Origin: Pseudomonadota bacterium
GTDB lineage: Bacteria; Myxococcota; Myxococcia; Myxococcales; Myxococcaceae
NCBI GenBank assembly: GCA_023423535.1
Contig: JAFAFL010000066.1
Coordinates: forward strand, 1-64,000
Reading direction: 5' to 3'
DNA length: 64,000 nt
A program made the position numbers and the translations under genes. Position 1 is the stretch's first letter; every line of letters begins with the position of its first letter. Positions 16,327-25,368 of this stretch are shown one piece after another. The notes under the pieces are model-generated. The model ran no database searches. It was not told where the DNA came from and saw only the letters and a program-made list of their open reading frames with translations.

Positions 16327-17384
16327 GCGCGGCAATGAACGAGGGCCTGCGGGCCCTGCTCGGAGATCGCTTCGACGCGGTGACGCGGGTGGCGACGCCG
16401 CAGGACGAACGCGAGCTGATGGAGGCCTTCCGGATCCTCCGCACGCACGGCGGCGCACTCGGCCACGAGGTGACGATCTCCCGCGCGCGGTTGCAGCGCA
16501 TCGGCCACATCGACGTGAAGAGCGGCGTGGTGCAGGCCGGCGCGGGCGTGACGTTGATGGAGCTGGAGGAGGCGCTGCGGCTGAAGGATCTCAGCCTCGG
16601 GCCGATCAGCCCTTCGATGCAGCCATTGACCGTGTCGGATTGGCTCGAGGGACCGTGGGCCGGCCTGCGCGCGATGCCGGGCGGAAGGCTCGAGACCGCG
16701 TGCCTCGCGCTCGATGCGTTGATGCCGGATGGGTTGCGCTTTTCGTCGAGGCCGAGCCCTCGCAGCGCCGCGGGCCCGGATCTGGATCAGCTCTTCCTCG
16801 GCGGAGAGGGCCGGTTCGGGCTGCTGCTCTCTGCGACGCTGCGCGTGTTCAACCGGCCTCGCGCGGGTAGCGAGGTGCAGTACGCCTTCGACGAAGTGGG
16901 CGCGCTGCTCGAGGGCGTGCGGCGGAGCCTCGCTGCCGGCGTCTGGTTCGACCGGCTGGTGCTCGCGCACGACGGTGGACGCTGGACGGCGTGGGGAAAG
17001 GTCATTGGTTCGGCAGACGGAGTGGAGCGCGATCTCGTCAGCGCGGGTGACGCGTTCAATGCTGCGGGCGGCAAGCCGATGAAGCCCTCGCCCGAGCCGG
17101 TGGCGCTCCCTGAGAATCCCCACGAAGAGCGCGAGCTGTCGTGGGAGGACCTCGCGGCGGAATTGCACGCGCGGCACGTGGAGAAGTTGAACGAAGGATC
17201 GCCCGGCGTGGTCGCGTTGACCCTCTGGCGCGCGGGCCTCGAGTCGGCGCTGGTGGAGGGCGCAACGGAGCGTGGCCTGCCCATGCGGCGCGCGCCCTGG
17301 ATCCGGGAGACGGCAGAGACGACGCCGCTGCTGCAGGCGCTGGCCGAGGCGGATCCGAATGGCGTGATGGGAGAGCGGCCGTGA
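16323..17384 (+). CDS. FAD-binding oxidase subunit, GlcE-like
   Basis: 353 residues, the size of glycolate oxidase subunit GlcE (about 350). It has an FAD_binding_4 half: VQAGAGVTLMELEEALR, SPSMQPLTVSDWLEGPWAGLRAMPGGRLE, and LFLGGEGRFGLLLSATLRVF, but lacks the full FAD-oxidase_C domain of the preceding gene. It is therefore probably an accessory flavin subunit. It starts with GTG in a GTGA overlap with the AGPS-like gene and ends in a GTGA overlap with the CCG protein. That order matches glcD-glcE-glcF. Confidence 0.72.
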   Translation: MSAAMNEGLRALLGDRFDAVTRVATPQDERELMEAFRILRTHGGALGHEVTISRARLQRIGHIDVKSGVVQAGAGVTLMELEEALRLKDLSLGPISPSMQPLTVSDWLEGPWAGLRAMPGGRLETACLALDALMPDGLRFSSRPSPRSAAGPDLDQLFLGGEGRFGLLLSATLRVFNRPRAGSEVQYAFDEVGALLEGVRRSLAAGVWFDRLVLAHDGGRWTAWGKVIGSADGVERDLVSAGDAFNAAGGKPMKPSPEPVALPENPHEERELSWEDLAAELHARHVEKLNEGSPGVVALTLWRAGLESALVEGATERGLPMRRAPWIRETAETTPLLQALAEADPNGVMGERP

Positions 17385-18514
17385 GCGACGAGACGAACCA
17401 CCGCCAGGCCTACGCGTACTGCGCGTACTGCCCGAAGGTCTGCCGCTTCGCGTGCCCGGTCTCGGACGCGACGCAGAGCGAGACCGTGAGCACGTGGGGG
17501 AAGATGACCGAAGCGTTCCTCGTCACCACGGGGAAGCGCTCGCTCGAGGCCAGCGGGGCGAAGGCGATGTACGGCTGCACCGGCTGCCTGCGCTGCAAGA
17601 CCTACTGCCGTCACGAGAACGAGGTCGGCTTCGCGCTCTTCTCCGCGCGGCAGCAGGCGGTCGATCGCGAGCTCGCGCCGGAGGGGGCGTCGTCCACGCT
17701 GCGGACGTTTGCGCAGCACGGCAACCCGTTCGGGCGCAGCCTCGCGGACCTCGTGCAGAAGACGCAGACGCCGGTGCGCTTCCACCTCTTCCCCGGCTGC
17801 AGCACGCTGGTGAAGCGGCCGGATCTCGTCGAGGACGCGGTGGCGGTGGGCGAAGCGCTCGGCGCGCCGATGGGGACGAGCAAGGTCGCCTCGCGCTGCT
17901 GCGGCTACCCGCTCTACGCGGCCGGCGACATGCGCGCGTTCACCGAACATGCGGAGGGCATGGCGCAGGCGCTGGACAGCTACTCGGAGCTGGTGGTGCT
18001 CGATCCGGGCTGCGCGTACACGCTGAAGATCGTCTATCCGCGCGTGGGCGTGGAGCTGCACCCGCGCATCCGCACCGTGTACGAGGTCTTCGCCGAGCGC
18101 CTCGAGCATGCGCCCGCGCGCGCGCCGTTGGAGGAGAAGGTCGCGTACCACGACGCCTGTCACCTCGGCCGCGGGCTGGGCCAGTACGAGGAGCCACGCC
18201 GGCTGTTGCGCGCGGCGGCCGGTGCGTTCGGCGAGGCGCAGGAGAATCGCGCGGAGGCGGGCTGCTCGGGCGGTGGCGGGCTCCTGCCGAGAACCATGGC
18301 GGACACCTCGGTGACGATCGCGCGTCGTCAGGCGGAGCGCGTGGGGCCTTCTGGCGAGCGCGTGGTGACCGCCTGTCCGACCTCGGCGCGGATGTTCCAG
18401 CGCGCGGGTCGCGAGTCCGAAGATCTGCTGCACCTGTTGCGGCGCTGGTTGAAGACGCCGGAGGCCGCGGTGCCGGACTCTGCGCAGAACGAAGACGTGG
18501 GAGCGGATCCTTGA
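17381..18514 (+). CDS. (Fe-S)-binding CCG-domain protein, GlcF/GlpC-like
   Basis: 377 residues. Two N-terminal cluster motifs, YCAYCPKVCRFACP and GCTGCLRCKTYC, resemble paired ferredoxin sites. These are followed by a CCG domain (FPGC, then about 35 residues, SRCCGYPLY) and a second, altered one (DACHLGR then GCSGGGGLLP instead of CCGxGG). Proteins of this type (GlcF, GlpC, LutA, HdrB) pass electrons from flavoproteins to quinone. The GTG start overlaps the previous stop. The partner is probably the AGPS-like/GlcE-like pair, but it could also serve GlpAB. Confidence 0.75.
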   Translation: MSDETNHRQAYAYCAYCPKVCRFACPVSDATQSETVSTWGKMTEAFLVTTGKRSLEASGAKAMYGCTGCLRCKTYCRHENEVGFALFSARQQAVDRELAPEGASSTLRTFAQHGNPFGRSLADLVQKTQTPVRFHLFPGCSTLVKRPDLVEDAVAVGEALGAPMGTSKVASRCCGYPLYAAGDMRAFTEHAEGMAQALDSYSELVVLDPGCAYTLKIVYPRVGVELHPRIRTVYEVFAERLEHAPARAPLEEKVAYHDACHLGRGLGQYEEPRRLLRAAAGAFGEAQENRAEAGCSGGGGLLPRTMADTSVTIARRQAERVGPSGERVVTACPTSARMFQRAGRESEDLLHLLRRWLKTPEAAVPDSAQNEDVGADP

Positions 18515-19437
18515 AGCATTTCCTCGTGGTGAATCCGGGCAGCGCGAACGGTGAGACCGGCCGCAAGTGGCCGGAGCTCGCGGCGCGGGTGGGGCGGGCG
18601 CTGGGCGACTTCCAGCACGCGTTCACCTCCGGCCCGATGGACGCTGCGCGCGTTGCGCGTCGCGCCCTGGAAGAGGGCAACGAGTGCGTGATCGCGGTCG
18701 GCGGTGACGGCACGATCAACGAGGTGGTGAACGGGTTCTTCGACGATGACGGCCGTCCGCTGAACCCGCGCGCGACGCTCGGCGTGGTGCCGCGTGGCAC
18801 GGGTGGCGACTTCGGCAAGACCTTCGACTGGGGCGCGGAGCTCGACGCGGCGCTGAAGCGGATTGGCTCCGGCGCGCTGCGCACGCTCGACGTGGGCCGG
18901 GCGGAGTTCGAGGACCTCGAGGGCCGGCGCACGAGCCGGTTCTTCCTCAACATCTGCTCCTTCGGCGTGAGCGGGCTCGTGGATCAGGAGGTCAACAAGC
19001 GGAGCAAGGCGCTGGGGGGCAAGCTGAGCTTCATGCTCGGCAGCGCGCGCGCGATGCTCAAGTACGCAGACCGCCGCGTGCGCATGAGCTGGGATGGCGG
19101 CGCGCCGGAGGAGTTCTCGATCACCAACGTCGCGGTGGCGAACGGGAAGTACTTCGGCGGCGGGATGAAGGTCGCGCCGGACGCGGATCCGGGAGACGGG
19201 ATCTTCGACGTCACCGTGTGGAGCGGCTACTCGATCGTGGACTTCGCGCTGAAGCAGAAGAGCATCTACAGCGGCGACCACGTCAACCTGCCGGGGACGC
19301 GCCGGTTCCGCTGCCGAGAGCTCGTCGCCGAATCGGTGGACGGCTCCGAGGTTCTCCTCGATCTCGATGGCGAACAGCCCGGGCGCCTCCCGTGCCGCCT
19401 GTCGCTCATCCCCGGCGCGCTGCGGCTGAAGACCTGA
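18511..19437 (+). CDS. diacylglycerol kinase-like lipid kinase
   Basis: 308 residues of the DAGK catalytic family (DgkB, YegS and sphingosine kinase relatives). FLVVNPGSANG opens the fold, AVGGDGTINEVVNG (about 63-76) binds ATP, LGVVPRGTGGDFGKTF follows, and the C-terminal half has ANGKYFGGGMKVAPDADPGDG with the family Asp/Gly cluster. It phosphorylates a lipid alcohol such as diacylglycerol. The TTG start lies in a TTGA overlap, so it is translated with the oxidase operon. An ether-lipid or glycerolipid substrate is inferred from that context. Confidence 0.85.
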   Translation: MKHFLVVNPGSANGETGRKWPELAARVGRALGDFQHAFTSGPMDAARVARRALEEGNECVIAVGGDGTINEVVNGFFDDDGRPLNPRATLGVVPRGTGGDFGKTFDWGAELDAALKRIGSGALRTLDVGRAEFEDLEGRRTSRFFLNICSFGVSGLVDQEVNKRSKALGGKLSFMLGSARAMLKYADRRVRMSWDGGAPEEFSITNVAVANGKYFGGGMKVAPDADPGDGIFDVTVWSGYSIVDFALKQKSIYSGDHVNLPGTRRFRCRELVAESVDGSEVLLDLDGEQPGRLPCRLSLIPGALRLKT

Positions 19438-19440
19438 CGC

Positions 19441-22400
19441 TCAAAGCCCCGGCGCGGGCCGCAGCAGTTCCGTCATCGTCGTCGGCTCTCTCGCTTCGTA
19501 GCGCGCGAGGTCGGCGGTGGCGGCGCGGTAGAGCGCTCCTCCCCGCATCCGCGAGTAGCAGCGCACGCGATACTCGAGCATCTCCGGCGTCCAGGGAGAG
19601 TGGGGCTCGAACGGGGCGAGCGCCTCGGCGCAGAGCTTCGCGAAGTCCGCCTCCGCCGCGAGATTCACGCGCGCGAGGTGCCGGTACTCGTCCTGCGCGT
19701 GCACCGCGAACGGCTGCGCGAGCGCGTCGTAGAGCCTGCGCGCGAGCTTCGGCTCCCGCAGGCCGATGTTCGTGGCCAGCGTGAGCGCCGCCTTGCCGAT
19801 CACCGCCTCCACCCACGGGTCCTTCTGCATCCCGGTGAAGGCGCGCTCGAGCCACTCCACCGCCAGCGTCAGGTCTCCATCCGCGGCCGTGTCGAGCGCA
19901 CGGAGAATGAGCGCCTCGGTGGGATGCGTCGTCTCCACGAGCTCCAGCCGCTCGCCCACGTCCTCCCTGCGCACCTCGATCGCCAGCGCGGCGACGAGCA
20001 TCCGCTCGAACGCATCACGCGGCGCGTAGGGCTCGCTCCAGTAGGAAGCGGCGGCGCTGCCGAAGTCCTCGTCGAAGAAGTGCTGCAGCACCTCGCCGCG
20101 CGCCCGGCTCTCCGTGTCGGCGAGATCGTCGAACTGCGCGGAGTGTCCGTTGCCGATGAGCAGGCGCGTGCGGACATCGCGCACAGCCGAATGATCCAGC
20201 GGCCCGTCGATCATCGAGAACGGCAGCCCGGTTCGAGACGCAATCGCGTGCAGTTCTCCCAGATCCACCCGTGCGCCGCGTCCCACGGTGCGCGCGAACG
20301 CGAACTCCACCCGCGGCAGATCGTCCGTGTTCACGTGCGCCTGTCCCTGCCGCGCGAGGCTCTCCGCGAACCCGGTATCGCCGACGAGGTGCGCGACCAC
20401 GCCCTCCACCGAGTCCACGCGCCACACGTCGTTGGCCGCCTCGCGCATCACGTCCGAAGACATGCGGCGCCGCAGGGATTCGACGTCGAGCCTCACCGGC
20501 TCGCGCGTGGCGGCGAGGATCAGATCCCCCGGCTGGGTGGTCCAGGTGATCACGTGCGGCAATTCCGGCATCAGCGTCGCGTACACGCCGGCGACGGTGA
20601 GCGCGTCCACCTCGTAGGCCTGCAGCCACTGAAGAAACACGCCGCCCGGTGCGAGCCGTGCGCCCGCGGCCCGGTAGAACTCGCGGGTGAAGAGGCTGGC
20701 CACGCCGGCGCGGTAGGGGTTCGAGGGCTCGGAGAAGATGAGGTCGTAGCTCTCTCCGCGAGCGAGCAGGACCTCCCGCGCGTCCGCGTAGTGCACGCGC
20801 ACCTTCGGATGATCGAGCACGTTGCGATTCACCGCCGCGCAGGCGCGCGCCACGTGTTCGACGACCGGCTCGATCTCCACCACGTCCACGCGCTCGACGG
20901 TGGGCAGGTCCGCGAGCCAGCCCGCGGTGCTACCGGTGCCGAGCCCGATCACCAGCACGCGCCGGATGGCGTCGTGCATGAACGCGCCCACCAGCCCGCC
21001 CATCACCTGCGTGGGCCCGTCGCCGATGGAGTGGCCGTCCGTCTTGCCGTTCACCTCGAAGGCGATGCCCTGCGAGCGCGTCATGGCCAGGCTGCTCTCG
21101 CGGCCGTCTCGCTCCCACCACACGTCGCGGCGCTTGTTGCGGATGAAGCGCTCGAGACGATTGGCGGACTCGAGGAGGTTCTCGCCCCGGCCCGCGCCGA
21201 TCGGAGAGTGCCGCCAGAAGGAGGTAGGTCCGGGTGCGAGCGCCATCAGCAGGGCCAGCCCGGCGCTCGCGAGCACGGGCCAGTCGCCGCTTGATGCGAG
21301 CCCGCCTGAGAGTGTGCGTTCCCGTCGCGCGCGCCAGAACGCCCACAGGCACAGCGCACACAACGCGAAGGCGCAGGCCCTCCACGCGCCCACCGCACCG
21401 AGCAACGGCACCGCGAGGAACCCACCCACCAGCGATCCCGCGATCGCGCCGCCGGTGTTGAACGCATACGCCGCGCCGACCTGACGTCCCAGCTTCGCGG
21501 TCCCTTCACCGAGCAGTCCGACGAGCAGCGGGAACTGGAGCCCGGAGACGAACGCTGCGGGGAGCACCACCAGCGCAGTGACCACTGCCCAACCCGCCAC
21601 GTGTGCGCCGAAGCCGAGAGGAGAGGCTTCGCGCAGGAGTACCGCCAGCAGCGCCACGCGATCGCCGAGCGCCAGAGGAATCCCGAGCGCTGCCGCCTCG
21701 ACCGCGCAGGTGAGCGCGAACCCGCCGACCGAAGGACGACGCTGCGTACCGGGCCAGCGATAGACGAGCGCGCCCGCGCCGATGCCCAGCAGCGCGGTGG
21801 CGAGGATGAGCCCGAAGGTGAAGACGCTCCCGCCCAGCAGCGGCGCGAGCATGCGGTACCAGACGAGCTCCATGAGGAAGAACACGAAGCCGGTGATCGC
21901 CGCGGCGACGAGCACGAAGCGCACGTGGCCCTGGGTGACCTCTGCGTCACGCGAAGGAGCGGGCTGGGGCGTAGCCGTTGCCGCAACTGGCGCGACCCGA
22001 CCGGTGCGCGCGTCGATGAAGAAGGCCACCCCACACAGGAGCGCATTGAGCGCCGAGGCCGCCCAGAGCGTGCCTCGCGTTCCGAAGGCTTCGAAGAGAA
22101 AGAACGTCCCCGCGATCGTCCCCACCACCGCGCCGAGCGCATTGGCGCCGTAGAGCAACGAGAGCCCGACGCGCCTTCTGTCCGCATCGCCCGTCGCCGC
22201 CCGCACCGCCGCGGGAAGGGTGCCTCCCATGGCGATCGTCGGCACCGCGAGCACCAGCGCGGAGAGCCCGAGCCGCAGCAGCGTCGCGGTCACGTCGCCG
22301 AGCACGGGCGAGCCGCCGGTCATCGCGTACAGCGCGCGCACGCCGTCGATGAGGAAGGGGCTCACTGCAGCGCTCACTGCCGCGAGCAGCTCGAGCACCG

Positions 22401-22617
22401 CATAGAGCCGAAGCGGTCGCGGGCTGCGATCCACGCGCGGCCCGAGCCACAGCCCGCCCGCGCCGAGCCCGCCCATGAAGATCGCGAGCACCGCGGCGTT
22501 CGCATGCGTCGAGGCGCCGAAGACGAGCCGCAGCTCGCGGAACCACGCGGTCTGGAACACCAGCGCGCAGAGCCCGGAGATGAAGAGGATGCCCGCGAGC
22601 AGGGCAGGGCGCGTCAC
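19441..22617 (-). CDS. membrane-fused spermidine synthase-like protein
   Basis: 1058 residues. Residues 1-475 hold about a dozen hydrophobic segments resembling an MFS-type or polyamine-export membrane domain (LLAGILFISGLCALVFQTAW, MGGTLPAAVRA, GANALGAVVGT). Residues about 540-720 are a spermidine synthase-like Rossmann fold: VLVIGLGTGSTAGWL, DVVEIEPVVEHVARAC, VHYADAREVL and YDLIFSEPSNPYRAGVASLF. The active-site Asp of true synthases is Ser-Glu here (FSEPSNP), so the reaction is uncertain. The C-terminal 340 residues include TPR-like helices. The GTG at 22617 directly precedes the first membrane segment. Confidence 0.8.
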   Translation of the reverse strand: MTRPALLAGILFISGLCALVFQTAWFRELRLVFGASTHANAAVLAIFMGGLGAGGLWLGPRVDRSPRPLRLYAVLELLAAVSAAVSPFLIDGVRALYAMTGGSPVLGDVTATLLRLGLSALVLAVPTIAMGGTLPAAVRAATGDADRRRVGLSLLYGANALGAVVGTIAGTFFLFEAFGTRGTLWAASALNALLCGVAFFIDARTGRVAPVAATATPQPAPSRDAEVTQGHVRFVLVAAAITGFVFFLMELVWYRMLAPLLGGSVFTFGLILATALLGIGAGALVYRWPGTQRRPSVGGFALTCAVEAAALGIPLALGDRVALLAVLLREASPLGFGAHVAGWAVVTALVVLPAAFVSGLQFPLLVGLLGEGTAKLGRQVGAAYAFNTGGAIAGSLVGGFLAVPLLGAVGAWRACAFALCALCLWAFWRARRERTLSGGLASSGDWPVLASAGLALLMALAPGPTSFWRHSPIGAGRGENLLESANRLERFIRNKRRDVWWERDGRESSLAMTRSQGIAFEVNGKTDGHSIGDGPTQVMGGLVGAFMHDAIRRVLVIGLGTGSTAGWLADLPTVERVDVVEIEPVVEHVARACAAVNRNVLDHPKVRVHYADAREVLLARGESYDLIFSEPSNPYRAGVASLFTREFYRAAGARLAPGGVFLQWLQAYEVDALTVAGVYATLMPELPHVITWTTQPGDLILAATREPVRLDVESLRRRMSSDVMREAANDVWRVDSVEGVVAHLVGDTGFAESLARQGQAHVNTDDLPRVEFAFARTVGRGARVDLGELHAIASRTGLPFSMIDGPLDHSAVRDVRTRLLIGNGHSAQFDDLADTESRARGEVLQHFFDEDFGSAAASYWSEPYAPRDAFERMLVAALAIEVRREDVGERLELVETTHPTEALILRALDTAADGDLTLAVEWLERAFTGMQKDPWVEAVIGKAALTLATNIGLREPKLARRLYDALAQPFAVHAQDEYRHLARVNLAAEADFAKLCAEALAPFEPHSPWTPEMLEYRVRCYSRMRGGALYRAATADLARYEAREPTTMTELLRPAPGL

Positions 22618-22762
22618 GGTGCAACGACCGCGCGAGGATGGGTGGAGAGCTGCGCGGCCATCGCGCGCAGATGTTACGGGCGGGGGATCGCGCGAACAAC
22701 CGCGAGTCGGAACAGGCGCGGGATCCTTTGACGACGATGGGCCTGCGCGCGAGCATGGCGAC

Positions 22763-23923
22763 ATGTCAATCCTGTCGCGTTTCGCGTGCTTTGCAGTCGT
22801 CGCCTTCGCCGCCGGTGTGACCACGAGCGCGTGCTTCGTCGCGCCGCCAGCGAGCAGCGAGTGCGTCCGCCTCGGCAGCGAAGGCGGGACCGTGCAGCTC
22901 GATGGGATGGTGCTCGAGATCCCCTCGGGTGCGCTGGCCGACGAGCGGGTGGTGTGTGCGAGCGTCGTCGATGCCTCCGTCGCCACGAGCGTCCCCACAC
23001 TCACGCCGCTGGTGGAGCTCACGCCGCCCGACACCGCGCTGTCGCGGCCCGCGCGCCTCGCCCTTCGGCCCCACTTCGACGTCACGGGGCGTGCCGTGGC
23101 CCTCTACGGCTCGCGCGATGGCGACCGCTTCATCCCGACGCCTGCCATCGTGGACCGCGACATCATCGGCTCCATCAGCTTCTTCGGCCGGTTCGTCGGC
23201 GGTGATGCGCCCGTTGGCGATGGTGGAGTCGTGGTCACCGATCCGCCCGGGCCGAACGAACCCAATCCCGGTCCGTGCTCGGTCACGAACTGCGCGGGCT
23301 GCTGCGCCGAAGGTGTCTGCCTCTCCGGCACGTCGAACACGAACTGCGGCGGTGGTGGCAACGCCTGCACGACGTGCACGGGAACCAGTTACTGCCTCAA
23401 TGGCGCCTGTCGGAGCCCCGCGGCCTGCGACTCGACGAACTGCGCGGGCTGCTGCGAGGGGGACCTCTGTCTGCCGGGCACGTCGTCATCCAAGTGCGGC
23501 AAGAGCGGCGCCGCGTGCGCGGCCTGCTCTGCGCCGAACGTGTGCAGCCAGAACGTCTGCCAGCACCCGAACACGGTGGACGCGGGCACGCCGGTGGATG
23601 CGGGGACGAATCCGGCGTGCAACGCCTCGAACTGCAGCGGCTGCTGCTCCGGAACCCTCTGTCTTCCGGGGGCCTCAGCCGCCAACTGCGGCCACGGCGG
23701 CGGGGCGTGTGTCACCTGCCTCTCCCCGAATACGTGCCAGATGGGCGCATGTCAGCCGGCCTCGGACGCAGGAGCAGCGTGCAGCGCCGCGAACTGCAAC
23801 GGCTGCTGCGCCGGGACCATCTGCGTCCCCGGCACTTCGAGCAGCCAGTGCGGGTCTGGCGGCAACAACTGCACGACCTGTCCCGCAGGCTACGCGTGTG
23901 ACGGCACCTTCTGCGTGCCCTGA
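22763..23923 (+). CDS. Cys-rich repeat lipoprotein with ZU5-like domain
   Basis: 386 residues. A signal peptide with a lipobox-like TSAC directs it to the envelope. Residues about 35-150 resemble a ZU5 domain (GGTVQLDGMVLEIPSGAL). From residue 172 to the end there are four Cys-rich units of about 45 residues, each NCxGCCxGxxC...CGxxGxxCxxC...C...C, joined by short DAG-rich linkers. About 12 Cys per unit suggests dense disulfides and a rigid surface stalk or adhesin. Similar repeats are common in myxobacterial secreted proteins. The ATG at 22763 gives the signal peptide. Confidence 0.75.
   Translation: MSILSRFACFAVVAFAAGVTTSACFVAPPASSECVRLGSEGGTVQLDGMVLEIPSGALADERVVCASVVDASVATSVPTLTPLVELTPPDTALSRPARLALRPHFDVTGRAVALYGSRDGDRFIPTPAIVDRDIIGSISFFGRFVGGDAPVGDGGVVVTDPPGPNEPNPGPCSVTNCAGCCAEGVCLSGTSNTNCGGGGNACTTCTGTSYCLNGACRSPAACDSTNCAGCCEGDLCLPGTSSSKCGKSGAACAACSAPNVCSQNVCQHPNTVDAGTPVDAGTNPACNASNCSGCCSGTLCLPGASAANCGHGGGACVTCLSPNTCQMGACQPASDAGAACSAANCNGCCAGTICVPGTSSSQCGSGGNNCTTCPAGYACDGTFCVP
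23276..23920 (+). repeat. four Cys-rich coding repeats
   Basis: Units begin at 23276, 23426, 23618 and 23780 and end near 23410, 23560, 23752 and 23917. The core is NCxGCCxGxxCxxG, then CG, CxxC and two more Cys. Unit starts are 150, 192 and 162 bases apart; the longest gap contains a VDAGTPVDAGT linker. Divergence between units argues against very recent duplication. Confidence 0.8.
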
Positions 23924-23967
23924 CACGGCTACGCCGCGCGCGTGCAGGCCGAGGTCCGGGGCTCTCG

Positions 23968-24393
23968 CTACGCCTTCTTCGGCGCCGGGCCGATGAACAT
24001 CCACCGGATGCCGAACTTGTCGGTCAGTCCGCCGAAGGAGTCGCCCCACGGCGCGAGTTCGATGTTCATGGTGATCGAGCCGCCCTCGCCGAGCGCGGTG
24101 AACGCGCGCTTCATCTCATCGAGGTCGTCGTACGCGAGGCACACCTCGACGTTGCTCACCTTGCTGGCCTCCTTGCCGGCCTCCACGTCTCCGGCCATGA
24201 GCGTGAAGCTGCCGATCTTGATGTTCACGTTGGCGACGCGGCTCTTCGTGGCCTCGTCCATCGGCATTCCTCCCATCTCGCCGTAGCGCACGAGGCCTTC
24301 GGCTTTCGCGCCGAGCGCCTTCTCGTAGTGACGCACGGCCTGCTCGGTGGTGCCGCTGAAGAAGAGGTACGGCATGACGCTCTGCACGGGCAT
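23968..24393 (-). CDS. PhnB-like VOC family protein
   Basis: 141 residues. The sequence follows the PhnB / glyoxalase-like pattern: MPYLFFSGTTEQAVRHYEKALGAKAE at the start, GSFTLMAGD in the middle, and a C-terminal APWGDSFGGLTDKFGIRWMF that carries the usual WGDxxGxxxDxFGxxW ending. Such proteins have the vicinal-oxygen-chelate fold. Most have no proven reaction, and PhnB itself is not essential to phosphonate use. It stands alone and is divergent from the MBL hydrolase at 24499. Confidence 0.88.
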   Translation of the reverse strand: MPVQSVMPYLFFSGTTEQAVRHYEKALGAKAEGLVRYGEMGGMPMDEATKSRVANVNIKIGSFTLMAGDVEAGKEASKVSNVEVCLAYDDLDEMKRAFTALGEGGSITMNIELAPWGDSFGGLTDKFGIRWMFIGPAPKKA

Positions 24394-24498
24394 GGGATCC
24401 TCCGGGGTTTTGCCTGCTGGAGGGTGGACGGAGAGCGCGCCGCGAAATCATCGGCCCGCGGGTGGATTCCGACCGCGGTCGCCCCCATCTTCAAGGCG

Positions 24499-25350
24499 AT
24501 GATCACCGAGGTCCGTGCAGGCGAGTGGACGTTCCGCGGCGTGTCCGTGGGCGGCGTGTACACGTCGATCCTCATCCCCGAGCTCGACTTCCTCCTCGAC
24601 GCGGGCATCGGCCTGCGCTCGATGGGCCGCTTCAACGACGTGTTTCTCAGCCACGGTCACGTGGACCACGTGGGAGGGCTGATGCAGGCGCTCTCCATGC
24701 GGAGCTTCGTGCGTCACACGCCCGCGCGGATCTTCGCGCCGAAGGAGCTCATCCCGACTCTGCAGGCGAGCATGGAGGCTTCTTGCGCCGTCCACGCCTG
24801 CGACCACACCTGGACGCTCCACGGCCTCTGCCCGGGCGACGAGGCCGACCTGCAGGGCGACTGGTTCGTCCGCGCCTTCCGCAGCCATCACGTCATCCCG
24901 TCGCTCGGCTACCTCTTCGGCCGGCGGGTCAGGAAGCTTCGCGCGGAATGTGCGGACCTCTCCGAAGAGGAGATCGTCCGGCGTCGGAGGGAAGGGGACG
25001 AGTCGATGCTGGAGTGGACCGACCGCCGCGAGATCGCCTGGGCGGGTGATTCACTCGCCACCGTGCTGGAGACGGCACCCGAAGTTCTGGACGCGAAGGT
25101 CCTGCTGCTCGAGTGCTCCTTCATCGGCGGCGAACGGTCCGCGGCAGACGCCGTCGCGCGCACGCACGTTCATCTCGATGACGTGATCGAACGCGCGGAT
25201 CGCTTCCACAACGAAGCGCTGATCCTCATGCACTTCAGCCAGGTGCACGAGCCGGAGGCGGTGCACCGCGTCCTCCGCGAGCGCCTCCCTCCGGACCTCC
25301 TGCAACGCGTGAAGATCTTCGCGCCGGAGCAGGGGCCGTGGTTCGGCTGA
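24499..25350 (+). CDS. MBL-fold hydrolase, RNase Z-like
   Basis: 283 residues. The metallo-beta-lactamase signature is FLSHGHVDHVGGL (HxHxDH) near residue 55, with further metal ligands in FRSHHVIPSLGYLFGR, AWAGDS and LMHFSQVH. SLGYLF and AGDS fit the RNase Z / ElaC branch rather than beta-lactamases. It could be tRNA 3'-end processing or a small-molecule hydrolase; the exosite of true RNase Z is not recognised, so only the fold is firm. ATG 24499 starts a compact N-terminus (ITEVRAGEWTFRG). Confidence 0.75.
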   Translation: MITEVRAGEWTFRGVSVGGVYTSILIPELDFLLDAGIGLRSMGRFNDVFLSHGHVDHVGGLMQALSMRSFVRHTPARIFAPKELIPTLQASMEASCAVHACDHTWTLHGLCPGDEADLQGDWFVRAFRSHHVIPSLGYLFGRRVRKLRAECADLSEEEIVRRRREGDESMLEWTDRREIAWAGDSLATVLETAPEVLDAKVLLLECSFIGGERSAADAVARTHVHLDDVIERADRFHNEALILMHFSQVHEPEAVHRVLRERLPPDLLQRVKIFAPEQGPWFG

Positions 25351-25368
25351 ACCCGGCGCCTCAACCCT

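Noticed and set aside
17381..18514. Calling the CCG protein GlpC
   Set aside because: It lies more than 6 kb from glpB, in a GlcDEF-type arrangement with overlapping partners, so the GlcF-like role is better supported.
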